This document shows, piece by piece, positions 51,966 to 60,060 of a stretch of DNA of 64,000 bases; position 1 is the stretch's first letter, and every line of letters begins with the position of its first letter. Under the pieces are notes generated by a model. That model was not told the origin of the DNA and did not search any database. It saw only the letters and a program-made list of their open reading frames with translations. Origin of the DNA: Azospirillum sp. 412522. GTDB taxonomy: Bacteria > Pseudomonadota > Alphaproteobacteria > Azospirillales > Azospirillaceae. The stretch lies in NCBI RefSeq assembly GCF_019805165.1, contig NZ_RWIJ01000031.1:1-64000 (forward strand), written 5' to 3'. Made by a program: the position numbers and the translations under genes.

Positions 51966-53458
51966 TGGCGGCGTTGCCGGCGGGACGGCGCGAGCGGGTG
52001 CCGTCGCTGCGCCGCCGGCTGCTGACCCGGCTGCTGGTGCCGCTGGCGGCGCTGGCGGTCGGGCTGGGCGTCGGCGGGGCGGCGCTGATCCACGGCTTCG
52101 TCCAGTCGACCCACGACCGGCTGCTCGCCGGCTCGACGCTGGCCATCGCCGAGCGGCTGGCGGTGAGCGACGACGACGGCGAGGTGACGGTCGATCTGCC
52201 CGCCGTCGCCTTCGGCATGCTGGAGAGCCAGGCGCGCGACAACATCTATTACAACGTCGCCCATGACGGCGGGGTGATCACCGGCTATCTCGACCTGCCG
52301 CTGCCGGACATCGCCGCCATGCCGGCCAACGTCACGGTGTTCCGCGACGCCACCTATCACGGCCATCCCGTGCGGGTGGCGGCGCAGGTCCGGCGGCTCT
52401 ACGGCGCGCCGCGGCCGGTGCTGGTCCAGGTGGCCGAGACGACCGAAGGGCGCCGCGCGGTGGAGGTCAATCTGCTGCTGTGGCTGACCCTGCTGGAGGT
52501 GGCGCTGGTCGGCGGCAGCGGCCTGCTGGTGTGGGGCGCGGTCGGGCGCGGGCTGGCGCCGCTGGGGCGGCTGCGGCGGGCGATCGACAGCCGCTCCGTC
52601 CGCGGCGTGACGGGGGGCGGGCTGTCGCTGGTGCCGTTGCCGCTGGCGGTGGTGCCGGCGGAGGTGCTGCCGCTGGTGGTCGCCATCAACGGGCTGCTGG
52701 CCCGGCTGGACCAGTCCATCGGCACCATGCGCCGCTTCACCGCCGACGCCTCGCACCAGCTGCGCACGCCGCTGGCGGTGCTGCGCACCCATCTGGCGCT
52801 GCTGCGCCGCCACGGCACCGACAGCGCCGAGGGGCAGGCGGCGCTGGACGACGTGGAGGGCGCGGTGAAGCGGCTGGAGCGGCTGCTGGTCCAGCTGCTG
52901 GCGCTGGCCCGCGCCGACGAGGACGCACCGGTGATGCCCACGGCCCCCGAGGTGACCGACCTGATGCAGGTGGCGATGGAGGTCGCCGCCGAGCAGGTGC
53001 CGGCGGCGCTGGCCCAGGACATCGAGGTCCGCTTCGAGGGGCCGGAGGACGGCACCGCCCTGCGGGTCGCCGGGAATCCGGTGCTGGTCGGCGAGCTGCT
53101 GGGCAATCTGCTGGACAACGCCATCCGCTACAACCGGCCGGGCGGCACGGTGACGGTTCGGGTCGGAGCCGGGCCGCAGCCGGTGATGGAGGTCGAGGAC
53201 GACGGCCCCGGCATCCCGGAGGCCGAGCGTGGGCGGGTGTTCGAGCGCTTCTACCGGCTGGACCGTCCGGGCGAGCCGCCGCGCAGCGGCAGCGGGTTGG
53301 GGTTGGCGATCGTCCGCGCCCTGGCCGACCGGCTGGGAGCGTCGGTGCGGCTCGACGCCGGGCAGGATGGCAAGGGGCTGAAGGTGACGGTCAGCTTGCG
53401 AGCGGCGGAAAGCGCTGCCGGTTCAGAGGGTTCGCTGGTGGGCGACGGCGCGGCGTAA
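51965..53458 (+). CDS. Sensor histidine kinase (TctE-like)
   Basis: 497-aa membrane kinase. A first membrane helix at about 22-42 is followed by a periplasmic two-component-sensor N-terminal domain (AFGMLESQARDNIYYNVAHDG, about 78-100), a second helix near 165-188, then the H-box FTADASHQLRTPLAVLRTH, N-box LGNLLDNAIRYN, G-boxes DDGPGIP and GSGLGLAIV. TctE-type kinases sense tricarboxylates or similar anions and switch on adjacent transporters. Here the adjacent divergent system is the FbpABC/AfuABC-like importer. Confidence 0.92.
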   Translation: MAALPAGRRERVPSLRRRLLTRLLVPLAALAVGLGVGGAALIHGFVQSTHDRLLAGSTLAIAERLAVSDDDGEVTVDLPAVAFGMLESQARDNIYYNVAHDGGVITGYLDLPLPDIAAMPANVTVFRDATYHGHPVRVAAQVRRLYGAPRPVLVQVAETTEGRRAVEVNLLLWLTLLEVALVGGSGLLVWGAVGRGLAPLGRLRRAIDSRSVRGVTGGGLSLVPLPLAVVPAEVLPLVVAINGLLARLDQSIGTMRRFTADASHQLRTPLAVLRTHLALLRRHGTDSAEGQAALDDVEGAVKRLERLLVQLLALARADEDAPVMPTAPEVTDLMQVAMEVAAEQVPAALAQDIEVRFEGPEDGTALRVAGNPVLVGELLGNLLDNAIRYNRPGGTVTVRVGAGPQPVMEVEDDGPGIPEAERGRVFERFYRLDRPGEPPRSGSGLGLAIVRALADRLGASVRLDAGQDGKGLKVTVSLRAAESAAGSEGSLVGDGAA

Positions 53459-53766
53459 AAGTGCCTCCCCTGCCCCCAAGCCGTGACATGACAATTTCGT
53501 TAACCAGAGCTGCGCGGATATGTCGCCGGCTTCCATTGCCAGTTCGCAGCTGCGGGACTATCTGACCGCTCCGCACAGCCTGTGCTGGCAAGGTGTTGGA
53601 AGTAAATACAGTTCGGACAACGAACGATTATTTTCCCTCACCCTGGCCCGGCTCACGGAAGAAAGAAACGGCTCCCGGCGTCTATTGCCCAGGAGACCGC
53701 ACAATAAGGGTCTGGCCGCCGGGGAAACCGGACGGCCGAAAGAGGTTAGGGAAAGGGTCTGTCGCT
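53459..53766. other. Intergenic region after the kinase gene
   Basis: About 300 bases, more AT-rich at 53595-53640. Short frames exist but lack protein character. It probably holds the promoter for the small gene at 53767. No clear regulatory site was recognised. Confidence 0.35.
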
Positions 53767-53913
53767 ATGCTTTGCAACATCGTCACCGTCGCCTCGCTGG
53801 GCGTCCTTCTGCTGTCGGGAATCGGCTTCACCGTCACCAAGGCGCCGAAGCAGGACCGCCAGCACCAGACCGACATGCCTCGCCGCATGGCGGACGAGAA
53901 CATCATGGGGTGA
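53767..53913 (+). CDS. Small membrane-anchored protein, 48 aa, function unknown
   Basis: 48 residues: MLCNIVTVASLGVLLLSGIGF is a single hydrophobic helix or uncleaved signal, followed by a short polar tail rich in Lys, Gln and Asp. A purine-rich GGGAAAGGG lies about 10 bases upstream of the ATG. It ends ahead of the palindromic repeats at 53970. No family was recognised; this is a tentative gene. Confidence 0.4.
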   Translation: MLCNIVTVASLGVLLLSGIGFTVTKAPKQDRQHQTDMPRRMADENIMG

Positions 53914-53969
53914 TGTGGGTTTTTTAGTGGCTGGCGGGTTGGCCGGCAGCCGCGAAGGTGATGGGTAGT

Positions 53970-54025
53970 CCCCTCTCCCGCCTCGGGAGAGGGAGGGGCC
54001 CGCCGAAGGCGGGAGGGTGAGGGGT
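53970..54025. repeat. Extragenic palindromic element, forward copy
   Basis: Perfect 10-bp stem CCCTCTCCCG/CGGGAGAGGG (53971-53980 with 53984-53993), CCT loop, then CCCGCC-GAA-GGCGGG and AGGGTGAGGGG. Same design as the elements at 49.7-50.0 kb. Confidence 0.7.
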
Positions 54026-54061
54026 GATCCAAGAAGCCCTGTAGTTCGGGATACTTGCACT

Positions 54062-54120
54062 ACCCCTCACCCTTCCCAAGCTTCGCTTGGGCCCCTTCCC
54101 TCTCCCGGGGCGGGAGAGGG
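54062..54120. repeat. Extragenic palindromic element, inverted copy
   Basis: Begins ACCCCTCACCCTT, then CCCAAGC-TTC-GCTTGGG (54075-54091) and the long stem CCCTCTCCC/GGGAGAGGG (54098-54106 with 54112-54120). It mirrors the element at 53970 across a 36-base spacer and ends 14 bases before the stop of the paoC-like gene on the minus strand. Confidence 0.7.
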
Positions 54121-54134
54121 ATACTCACGGGCTG

Positions 54135-56405
54135 CTAAGCCTCCAGAATCCTATCCAGCGTGATCGGCAGGTCGCAAAGGCGCTTTCCGGTCGCGTGATA
54201 GATCGCGTTGGCGATGGCGGCGGGAACGCCGACGATGCCGATCTCGCCCACCCCCTTGGCGCCCAGCGGGTTGACGATGTCGTCCTGCTCCTCGACGAAG
54301 ATCACGTCGATGTCGTGGACGTCGGCGTTCACCGGAATGTGGTACTCGCCGAAATCGTGGTTCATGAAGCGGCCGAGGCTCTGGTCGGTCATCGACTCCT
54401 CCTCCAGCGCCATGCCGATGCCCCACACCACGGCGCCCATCACTTGGCTGCGCGCCGTCTTGGGGTTGATGATGCGGCCGGCGGCCACCGCGCTGACCAC
54501 GCGGGTGACCTGCACGGTGCCGAGATCCTCGTCCACCCGCACCTCGGCGAAGATGGCGGAGTGGGTGCCGAGCGCATGCTGCATCTGCGACTTGTAATAG
54601 GGGATCGAGCGCGCCTCGTCCTCCAGCACCAGAAGGTCATTGGCGCGCATAACCTCGGTGATCGACATGCGCCAGGACGGGTCGGCCTTGGCGATGAGGA
54701 AGCCGTCGGCGAAGACAAGGTCGTCGGCCCTCAGCCCCTTCAGCGGACCGTCGTTCAGCCCGGCCGCCAGGCCGGCGAGCTTGTCGCGCAGCCGGTCGCA
54801 CACCGCCTTCACCGCCGAGCCGACCGACGACACTGTCCAGGAGCCGCCCTGCAGAGGCGCCATCGGCAGGTTGCTGTCGCCGAGTTGGAAGGACACCTGG
54901 TCGATGGGCAGCCCCAGGATGTCGGCGGCGATCTGCGTCATCGCCGTGTAGGTGCCGGGGCCGATGTCGGCGGTGGCGCTGCCGACCGTCAGCGTGCCGT
55001 CGATACCGAGCCGGGCCGAGGCGACCGCCTGCCCCTGCATGGCGTCCCACACGCCGGTCGCCATGCCCCAGCCGACCAGCTGCCGGCCCTCGCGCATCGA
55101 GCGGGGGGCATGGCTGCGTTTGTGCCAGCCGAATCGTTCGGCGCCCTGCCGGAAGCAGGTGCGCAGCTCCTTGCTGGAGAAAGGCTTGCCGGTGTTGGGA
55201 TCGACCTCGGTGTAGTTCTTCAGCCGCAGTTCCAGCGGGTCCATGCCCAGCTTGGCCGCCAGCGCGTCGATGGCGATCTCCAGCGCCGGAATCCCGGTGG
55301 CGGCGCCGGGCGCCCGCTGGTCGAGCGGAGTGTGGGTGTCCATCCGCGCCAGCTTGTAGTCGAGCCGGACATTGTCGCACGTGTATTGCTGCCCTGACCA
55401 GTTGACGACGACCTCGACGTAGTTCTCGTTCTGCGAGGTCTCCTGCACCGCCTCGTGGATGACGGCGGTGAGGGTGCCGTCCTTCCTCGCCCCCAGCGCC
55501 ACGCGCTGGAGGGTTTCGGGGCGGTGGCCGAAGCTGAACATCTGCGGGCGCGTCAGCTCGACCCGGACCGAGCGCTTCAGCGTGATCGCCGCCAGCGCCG
55601 CCATGAAGAGCTGATGCTGCGGCCGCAGGCCGGAACCGAAGGCGCCGCCGACGAAGGGGGAGATCACCCGCACCGAGTCCTTCGACAGGTCGAAGACGTT
55701 GCAGACATAGGTCTGGGTGTTCAGCGGGCCCTGCGTCTTGTCGTGGACGGTCAGCGTGCCGTCATTGTGGTAGACGACGGTGGAGGCGTGCATCTCCATC
55801 GGGTTGTGATGCTCGACCGCCTGGGTGAACTGCAGGTCGACGCTGACCTCCGCCTCGGCCAGCGCCCTGTCGGCGTCGCCGCGCGGCTTGGGCGGGGGCT
55901 GGAAGCCGCCCTTGTCCTTGCCGGGGGTGAAGGCATGGGCGCTGGCCTCGCGCAGGTCGGTCTGGTGGTCGTCGGCCTCGTAGGTGACGTGGATCAGGCG
56001 GGCGGCGTAGCGCGCCAGCTCGAAGCTCTCCGCCACCACCAGGGCGATGGGCTGGAGCGCATGGTGGATCGTCGCGTCGTAGAGCGGGCGGAAAGGCGAG
56101 CCCTTGGGCGCGTCGTCGTCCTTCCACTTGCGGTCGAACCAGGGCAGGCTCGGCCGATTCTCGTGGGTGAAGACCTGGAGCACGCCGGGCAGCGCCAGCG
56201 CCTTGGCGGTGTCGACGGCGAGGATGCGGCCGCGGGCGATGGCGCTGGAGACGATATAGCCGTGCGCGAGGCCGGGCGTGTTGAACTCCGCGGCGTATTT
56301 GGCGCCGCCGGTCACCTTCAGCCGGCCGTCGACGCGGCTGACGGGCTTGCCGATCTGGGAGCCTGGACGATCGAGCGGATCGGGGATGGTCGGTTTGGCG
56401 ATCAT
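54135..56405 (-). CDS. Xanthine-dehydrogenase-family molybdenum-cofactor subunit (PaoC/YagR-like)
   Basis: 756-aa large subunit that binds molybdopterin cytosine dinucleotide and oxidises aldehydes. Seen are an N-terminal domain (GKPVSRVDGRLKVTGGAKYA), HHNPMEMHASTVVY, GGAFGSGLRPQHQLFMAAL, QRAPGAATGIPALEIAID, and near the C-terminus the segment GAKGVGEIGIVG with the catalytic glutamate. It overlaps the FAD-subunit gene by 4 bases; order paoA-paoB-paoC. A PaoD/XdhC-type maturation factor is not in the window. Substrate range of E. coli PaoABC is aromatic aldehydes; here it is unknown. Confidence 0.9.
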   Translation of the reverse strand: MIAKPTIPDPLDRPGSQIGKPVSRVDGRLKVTGGAKYAAEFNTPGLAHGYIVSSAIARGRILAVDTAKALALPGVLQVFTHENRPSLPWFDRKWKDDDAPKGSPFRPLYDATIHHALQPIALVVAESFELARYAARLIHVTYEADDHQTDLREASAHAFTPGKDKGGFQPPPKPRGDADRALAEAEVSVDLQFTQAVEHHNPMEMHASTVVYHNDGTLTVHDKTQGPLNTQTYVCNVFDLSKDSVRVISPFVGGAFGSGLRPQHQLFMAALAAITLKRSVRVELTRPQMFSFGHRPETLQRVALGARKDGTLTAVIHEAVQETSQNENYVEVVVNWSGQQYTCDNVRLDYKLARMDTHTPLDQRAPGAATGIPALEIAIDALAAKLGMDPLELRLKNYTEVDPNTGKPFSSKELRTCFRQGAERFGWHKRSHAPRSMREGRQLVGWGMATGVWDAMQGQAVASARLGIDGTLTVGSATADIGPGTYTAMTQIAADILGLPIDQVSFQLGDSNLPMAPLQGGSWTVSSVGSAVKAVCDRLRDKLAGLAAGLNDGPLKGLRADDLVFADGFLIAKADPSWRMSITEVMRANDLLVLEDEARSIPYYKSQMQHALGTHSAIFAEVRVDEDLGTVQVTRVVSAVAAGRIINPKTARSQVMGAVVWGIGMALEEESMTDQSLGRFMNHDFGEYHIPVNADVHDIDVIFVEEQDDIVNPLGAKGVGEIGIVGVPAAIANAIYHATGKRLCDLPITLDRILEA

Positions 56406-57412
56406 GGATGCTCCACTCCGGCGGCTTCGGCCAGCGCCCGGACGATGGCGCGCTCGGCAAGTCCGATCTTGAAGGCGTTGTGGGACTGGCCCCTGGCGTC
56501 GCGCAGCAGGACGCGCGCGGCCTTGCGAAAACTCTCCAGCGAGGCGGGCCTGCCGGCCAGCTCGGCTTCGGCCGCCGGGTCGCGCCAGGGCTTGTGGGCG
56601 ACGCCGCCGAGCGCGAGACGGGCGGTGCGGACCGTCTGGCCGTCCATCTCCAGCGCGGCGGCCACCGACACCAGGGCGAAGGCGTAGGAGGCGCGGTCGC
56701 GGACCTTCAGGTAGGTCGAATGGTCGGCGAAGCCCTCCGCCGGCAGGTCGATCGCGGTGATCAGCTCGTCGGCGGCCAGATTGCTGTCGATGTGCGGGGT
56801 GTCGCCGGGCAGGCGGTGGAAGTCGGCGAAGGGGATGGTGCGCTCGCCCCTGGGGCCGCTGACGCGGACGACCGCCTCAAGAGCGGCCAGGGCGACGCAC
56901 ATGTCGGACGGGTGGACGGCGATGCACCGGTCGCTGGCGCCCAGGATGGCGTGGATGCGGTTCACCCCGGTCAGCGCGCCGCAGCCGGTCCCCGGCTCCC
57001 GTTTGTTGCAGGGGGTGCCGGTGTCGTAGAAATAGTAGCAGCGCGTGCGTTGCAGCAGGTTGCCGCCGTTGGTCGCCATGTTGCGCAGCTGGGCCGAGGC
57101 GCCGGCCAGGATCGCCTTCGACAGCATCGGGTAGCGCGCCTGCACCCGCTCGTCATGGGCGGTGTCGGCATTGCGGGCGAGCGCGCCGAGGCGAAGCCCG
57201 CCGTCCGCCGTCTCCTCGATGCGGTCGAGGCCGAGGCGGGAGATGTCGACCAGGCGCTCCGGCCGCATCACGTCGGCCTTCATCAGGTCGAGCAGGTTGG
57301 TGCCGCCGGCGACGAACTTGACCGCCGCCTCGGTCGTGGTGCCGGACTGGCCGGCCACGCCGCGCAAGGCCGCATCGACGCTGTCAGGGCGGTGGTAGGA
57401 GAAGGCCCTCAT
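56402..57412 (-). CDS. FAD subunit with extra Fe-S insert (PaoB/YagS-like)
   Basis: 336 residues. The FAD-binding domain shows FVAGGTNLLDLMK and NMATNGGNLLQRTRC. A cysteine-bearing insert (RCYYFYDTGTPCNKREPGTGC) carries the additional [4Fe-4S] cluster known from PaoB. The C-terminal CO-dehydrogenase flavoprotein domain begins near 225. Overlaps paoA and paoC by 4 bases each, showing coupled translation. Confidence 0.9.
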   Translation of the reverse strand: MRAFSYHRPDSVDAALRGVAGQSGTTTEAAVKFVAGGTNLLDLMKADVMRPERLVDISRLGLDRIEETADGGLRLGALARNADTAHDERVQARYPMLSKAILAGASAQLRNMATNGGNLLQRTRCYYFYDTGTPCNKREPGTGCGALTGVNRIHAILGASDRCIAVHPSDMCVALAALEAVVRVSGPRGERTIPFADFHRLPGDTPHIDSNLAADELITAIDLPAEGFADHSTYLKVRDRASYAFALVSVAAALEMDGQTVRTARLALGGVAHKPWRDPAAEAELAGRPASLESFRKAARVLLRDARGQSHNAFKIGLAERAIVRALAEAAGVEHP

Positions 57413-57963
57413 GGCGTGCCTCCGTCCTGCGATGCCGGCTGCGAATCCATCACCTGACGGATGGCGGCGACGATGTTGGGATAGGCGCCGCAGCGGCAGA
57501 GATTGCCGCTCATCAGCTCGCGGATGTCGTCGTCGGTTCTGGCCTGGCCCTCCTCCAGCAGGCCGACGGCGGAACAGATCTGGCCGGGCGTGCAGTAGCC
57601 GCACTGGAAGGCGTCCTGCTCGACGAAGGCCTCCTGCAGCGGGTGGAGCGCCTCGCCGTCGGCAAGGCCCTCGATGGTGGTGACGGCCCGCCCCTCCGTC
57701 ATCACCGCCAGGGTCAGGCAGGCGTTGATGCGCCGGCCGTCGACCAGCACGGTGCAGGCGCCGCACTGGCCGTGGTCGCAGCCCTTCTTGGTGCCGGTCA
57801 GGTCGAGATGCAGGCGCAGCGCATCGAGCAGGCTGGTCCAGGGCGCAACGCGCAGGGTCTTGCGGCTGCCGTTGATGGTGAGGGTGACGTCCATCGGCTC
57901 GGGCGGAGGTGCGGGCTGTTTGCGGGCATGACTCCGCGACGCTGGACCTGTTGGCTGGGACAT
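57409..57963 (-). CDS. [2Fe-2S] subunit (PaoA/YagT-like)
   Basis: 184 residues with two [2Fe-2S] clusters: GCDHGQCGACTVLVDG (with a further Cys in RINACL) for the plant-type cluster, and QCGYCTPGQI...CRCGAYPNI for the second. The N-terminal ~24 residues are Pro-, Arg- and Lys-rich; they lack a twin-arginine motif with hydrophobic core, unlike the E. coli periplasmic enzyme, so this complex may be cytosolic. First gene of the three-gene operon; start at 57963. Confidence 0.9.
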   Translation of the reverse strand: MSQPTGPASRSHARKQPAPPPEPMDVTLTINGSRKTLRVAPWTSLLDALRLHLDLTGTKKGCDHGQCGACTVLVDGRRINACLTLAVMTEGRAVTTIEGLADGEALHPLQEAFVEQDAFQCGYCTPGQICSAVGLLEEGQARTDDDIRELMSGNLCRCGAYPNIVAAIRQVMDSQPASQDGGTP

Positions 57964-58117
57964 GACCGCTCCGACTGCTGGCAGGTGGGTTCCGTAAATG
58001 TACTCCGGAGGTCAACAGGAGCCCTTCCGGGGCGTTCCATCGGCGGGGACAGTGTCAAACAGCGACAGCGGCCCCATTTGGTGCGGGTGAACGCATCAGA
58101 TCGCGGAGACCCCTGCC

Positions 58118-58612
58118 ATGAAGCTTTCCGGTTCCTGCCGCTGCGGCGCCGTCCGCTTCACGCTGAACTCGCCGACGCCGGTGCCCTACATGCGCTGCTA
58201 CTGCACCATCTGCCGCAAGAGCGCCGGCGGCGGCGGGTACGCCATCAATCTGGGCGGCGACGCCGACACGCTGGAGGTCGAGGGCCGGGAGGCGGTGGGG
58301 ATGTGGCGGGCGCCCATCGAGGACCCCGACCATCCCGGCCGGACCCACCCCGGCCCGTCGCACCGGCATTTCTGCACGAAGTGCGGCACGGCGCTGTGGG
58401 CGGAGGATCCGGCCTGGCCGGAACTGGTCCACCCCTTCGCCTCGGCCATCGACACGCCGCTGCCGACGCCGCCGGAACGGGTCCACATCATGCTGGACTT
58501 CAAGGTGCCGTGGGTGGAGGTGCCGGACGGACCGGACGACGTGCAGTTCGCCCGCTATCCCGAGGAATCGCTGGAGGACTGGCACCGCCGCCACGGGCTG
58601 CTCGACCGCTAG
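58118..58612 (+). CDS. GFA (glutathione-dependent formaldehyde-activating) family protein
   Basis: 164 residues, zinc-binding fold with cysteines in SCRCGAVR, RCYCTICRKS and FCTKCGTAL. The family adds glutathione to formaldehyde or other small carbonyls in some members; most are uncharacterised. It is divergent from the aldehyde oxidoreductase operon, which might hint at a link to aldehyde handling. GGAG lies about 12 bases ahead of the ATG. The next gene starts 9 bases after its stop. Confidence 0.88.
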   Translation: MKLSGSCRCGAVRFTLNSPTPVPYMRCYCTICRKSAGGGGYAINLGGDADTLEVEGREAVGMWRAPIEDPDHPGRTHPGPSHRHFCTKCGTALWAEDPAWPELVHPFASAIDTPLPTPPERVHIMLDFKVPWVEVPDGPDDVQFARYPEESLEDWHRRHGLLDR

Positions 58613-58621
58613 GGTTTCGCG

Positions 58622-59338
58622 ATGGCGAGGCTGCTGCGGTGGCTGGCGCTGCTGGCCCTGCTGGCGCTGGCCGGGGCGGCGGCGGGTGTGTGGGCCGGGG
58701 TGATCGCGGTGCCGCCGCGCTACGACCCGTGGGCGCGGCTCGACCTGCGGGCGGAGCCGGACTGGCTGACCGGCTTCAAGCTGGCGCGGCTGGCCCGCGA
58801 TCCCGAACAGTGCCGGGCGGCGCTGGGCGGGACCGGGCTGCGCTTCACCCCCCTGCCCGACCGCCCGTCCGACCAGAACTGCGCGCTCAGCGGCGTGGTG
58901 CGGGTGTCGCGGTCGGAGGTCTCCTTCAGCAGCGGCTTCGTCGCCACCTGCGGGCTGGCCGCCGCCTGGACCCTGTTCGAGGCGAACGCCCTGCAGCCGG
59001 CGGCGGAGCGGCATTTCGGGCAGAGGGTGGCACGGGTCGAGCATCTCGGCACCTATGCCTGCCGCAACGTCTATGGCCGGGCGGAGGGCCGGCGCAGCGA
59101 GCATGCCGGCGCCAACGCCATCGACCTCGCCGCCTTCGTGCTGGCCGATGGGACGCGGGTCGGCGTGCTGAACGACTGGGAGCAGAAGGGCGGAGCCGAC
59201 GGCCGCAAGGCGGCCTTCCTGCGAGACCTGCGCGACGGGGCCTGCCGCTTCTTCGACGTGGTGCTGGGGCCGGACTACAACGAGGCGCACCGCAACCACT
59301 TCCACCTCGACATGGGCGCCTTCCGCGCCTGCCGCTAA
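58622..59338 (+). CDS. Extensin-family protein (D-Ala-D-Ala peptidase-like fold)
   Basis: 238 residues with an N-terminal membrane helix (LLRWLALLALLALAGAAAGV). The extensin-like C-terminal domain shows CRAALGG, YACRNVYGR, SEHAGANAIDLAAF and NHFHLDMGAF; the H-x(6)-D and H-x-H pairs correspond to a LAS-type zinc site, so a periplasmic cell-wall peptidase is plausible. Paired cysteines suggest disulfides. Nine bases after the GFA gene, probably co-transcribed. Confidence 0.85.
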   Translation: MARLLRWLALLALLALAGAAAGVWAGVIAVPPRYDPWARLDLRAEPDWLTGFKLARLARDPEQCRAALGGTGLRFTPLPDRPSDQNCALSGVVRVSRSEVSFSSGFVATCGLAAAWTLFEANALQPAAERHFGQRVARVEHLGTYACRNVYGRAEGRRSEHAGANAIDLAAFVLADGTRVGVLNDWEQKGGADGRKAAFLRDLRDGACRFFDVVLGPDYNEAHRNHFHLDMGAFRACR

Positions 59339-59449
59339 CGTGCATCCGATCGGACTATGCCCGGTGGGTGCGACACCGATTCGACGAAAGAAAGGGTTAC
59401 CGCATGCCGGCCTCTCCGCCATTTTCATAATAAAAGCGGGAGGAGGCCT

Positions 59450-59908
59450 ATGCTGACTTTGCTTTATCGCAGCGATGCGGTGTCCCTGCTGCCTTTCTCT
59501 GCATTGGCGGATATTTGTGTGCGAAGCTCAACCAACAATCGGCGGCTGGGCATCACCGGATTCCTTGTGGAGCATGAGGGGACGTTTCTTCAGGTTCTGG
59601 AGGGCGAGGCGGAAGCGATAAACCGCCTGTTCGCCCGCATCTCGAAGGACGAGCGGCATTACAACATGGCGGTGCTGGGCCGGTGGGAGCGGCCGGGACG
59701 GTCCTTCGGCTTCTGGGCGATGAATTTCGGCCCGCTGGACAATCCTTCCTTCTGGCAGGGGCGGTTCGCCGACCTGCGTGACGGCGAGGCGTTCCGGCTG
59801 AGGAGCGGAGATGCTGAGACCGCGATGGCGGTGCTGTGCCAGGCCTACGTCTTCGCCGGCACGGTCGCCGGAGCCGACCCGGTGATCGGCGACTTCGTGA
59901 TCGGCTGA
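59450..59908 (+). CDS. BLUF-domain blue-light photoreceptor
   Basis: 152 residues. The BLUF core (about 1-95) keeps the key photochemical residues: the tyrosine in LLYRSDA, the asparagine in SSTNNRRLGITG, and the glutamine in FLQVLEG. DERHYNMAVLG matches the usual D-x-RH strand. The C-terminal ~55 residues are helical with no effector domain, so signalling must be through partner binding. AGGAGG lies just ahead of the ATG. Stand-alone; the promoter is in the 110-base gap before it. Confidence 0.9.
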   Translation: MLTLLYRSDAVSLLPFSALADICVRSSTNNRRLGITGFLVEHEGTFLQVLEGEAEAINRLFARISKDERHYNMAVLGRWERPGRSFGFWAMNFGPLDNPSFWQGRFADLRDGEAFRLRSGDAETAMAVLCQAYVFAGTVAGADPVIGDFVIG

Positions 59909-60060
59909 CCTCCGGCACCACAATGGCGGCACCGCGACGGCGGCACTCGGAACGGTCAAGCCCCTGATTCAACAGATTGCTTGACGGGACGGCGCTTGCT
60001 CGTGCCATCGTCGCACCTCGCCCGGCCGGGAATGGCCGGCCGCCGAGGAGAATCCCGTCG

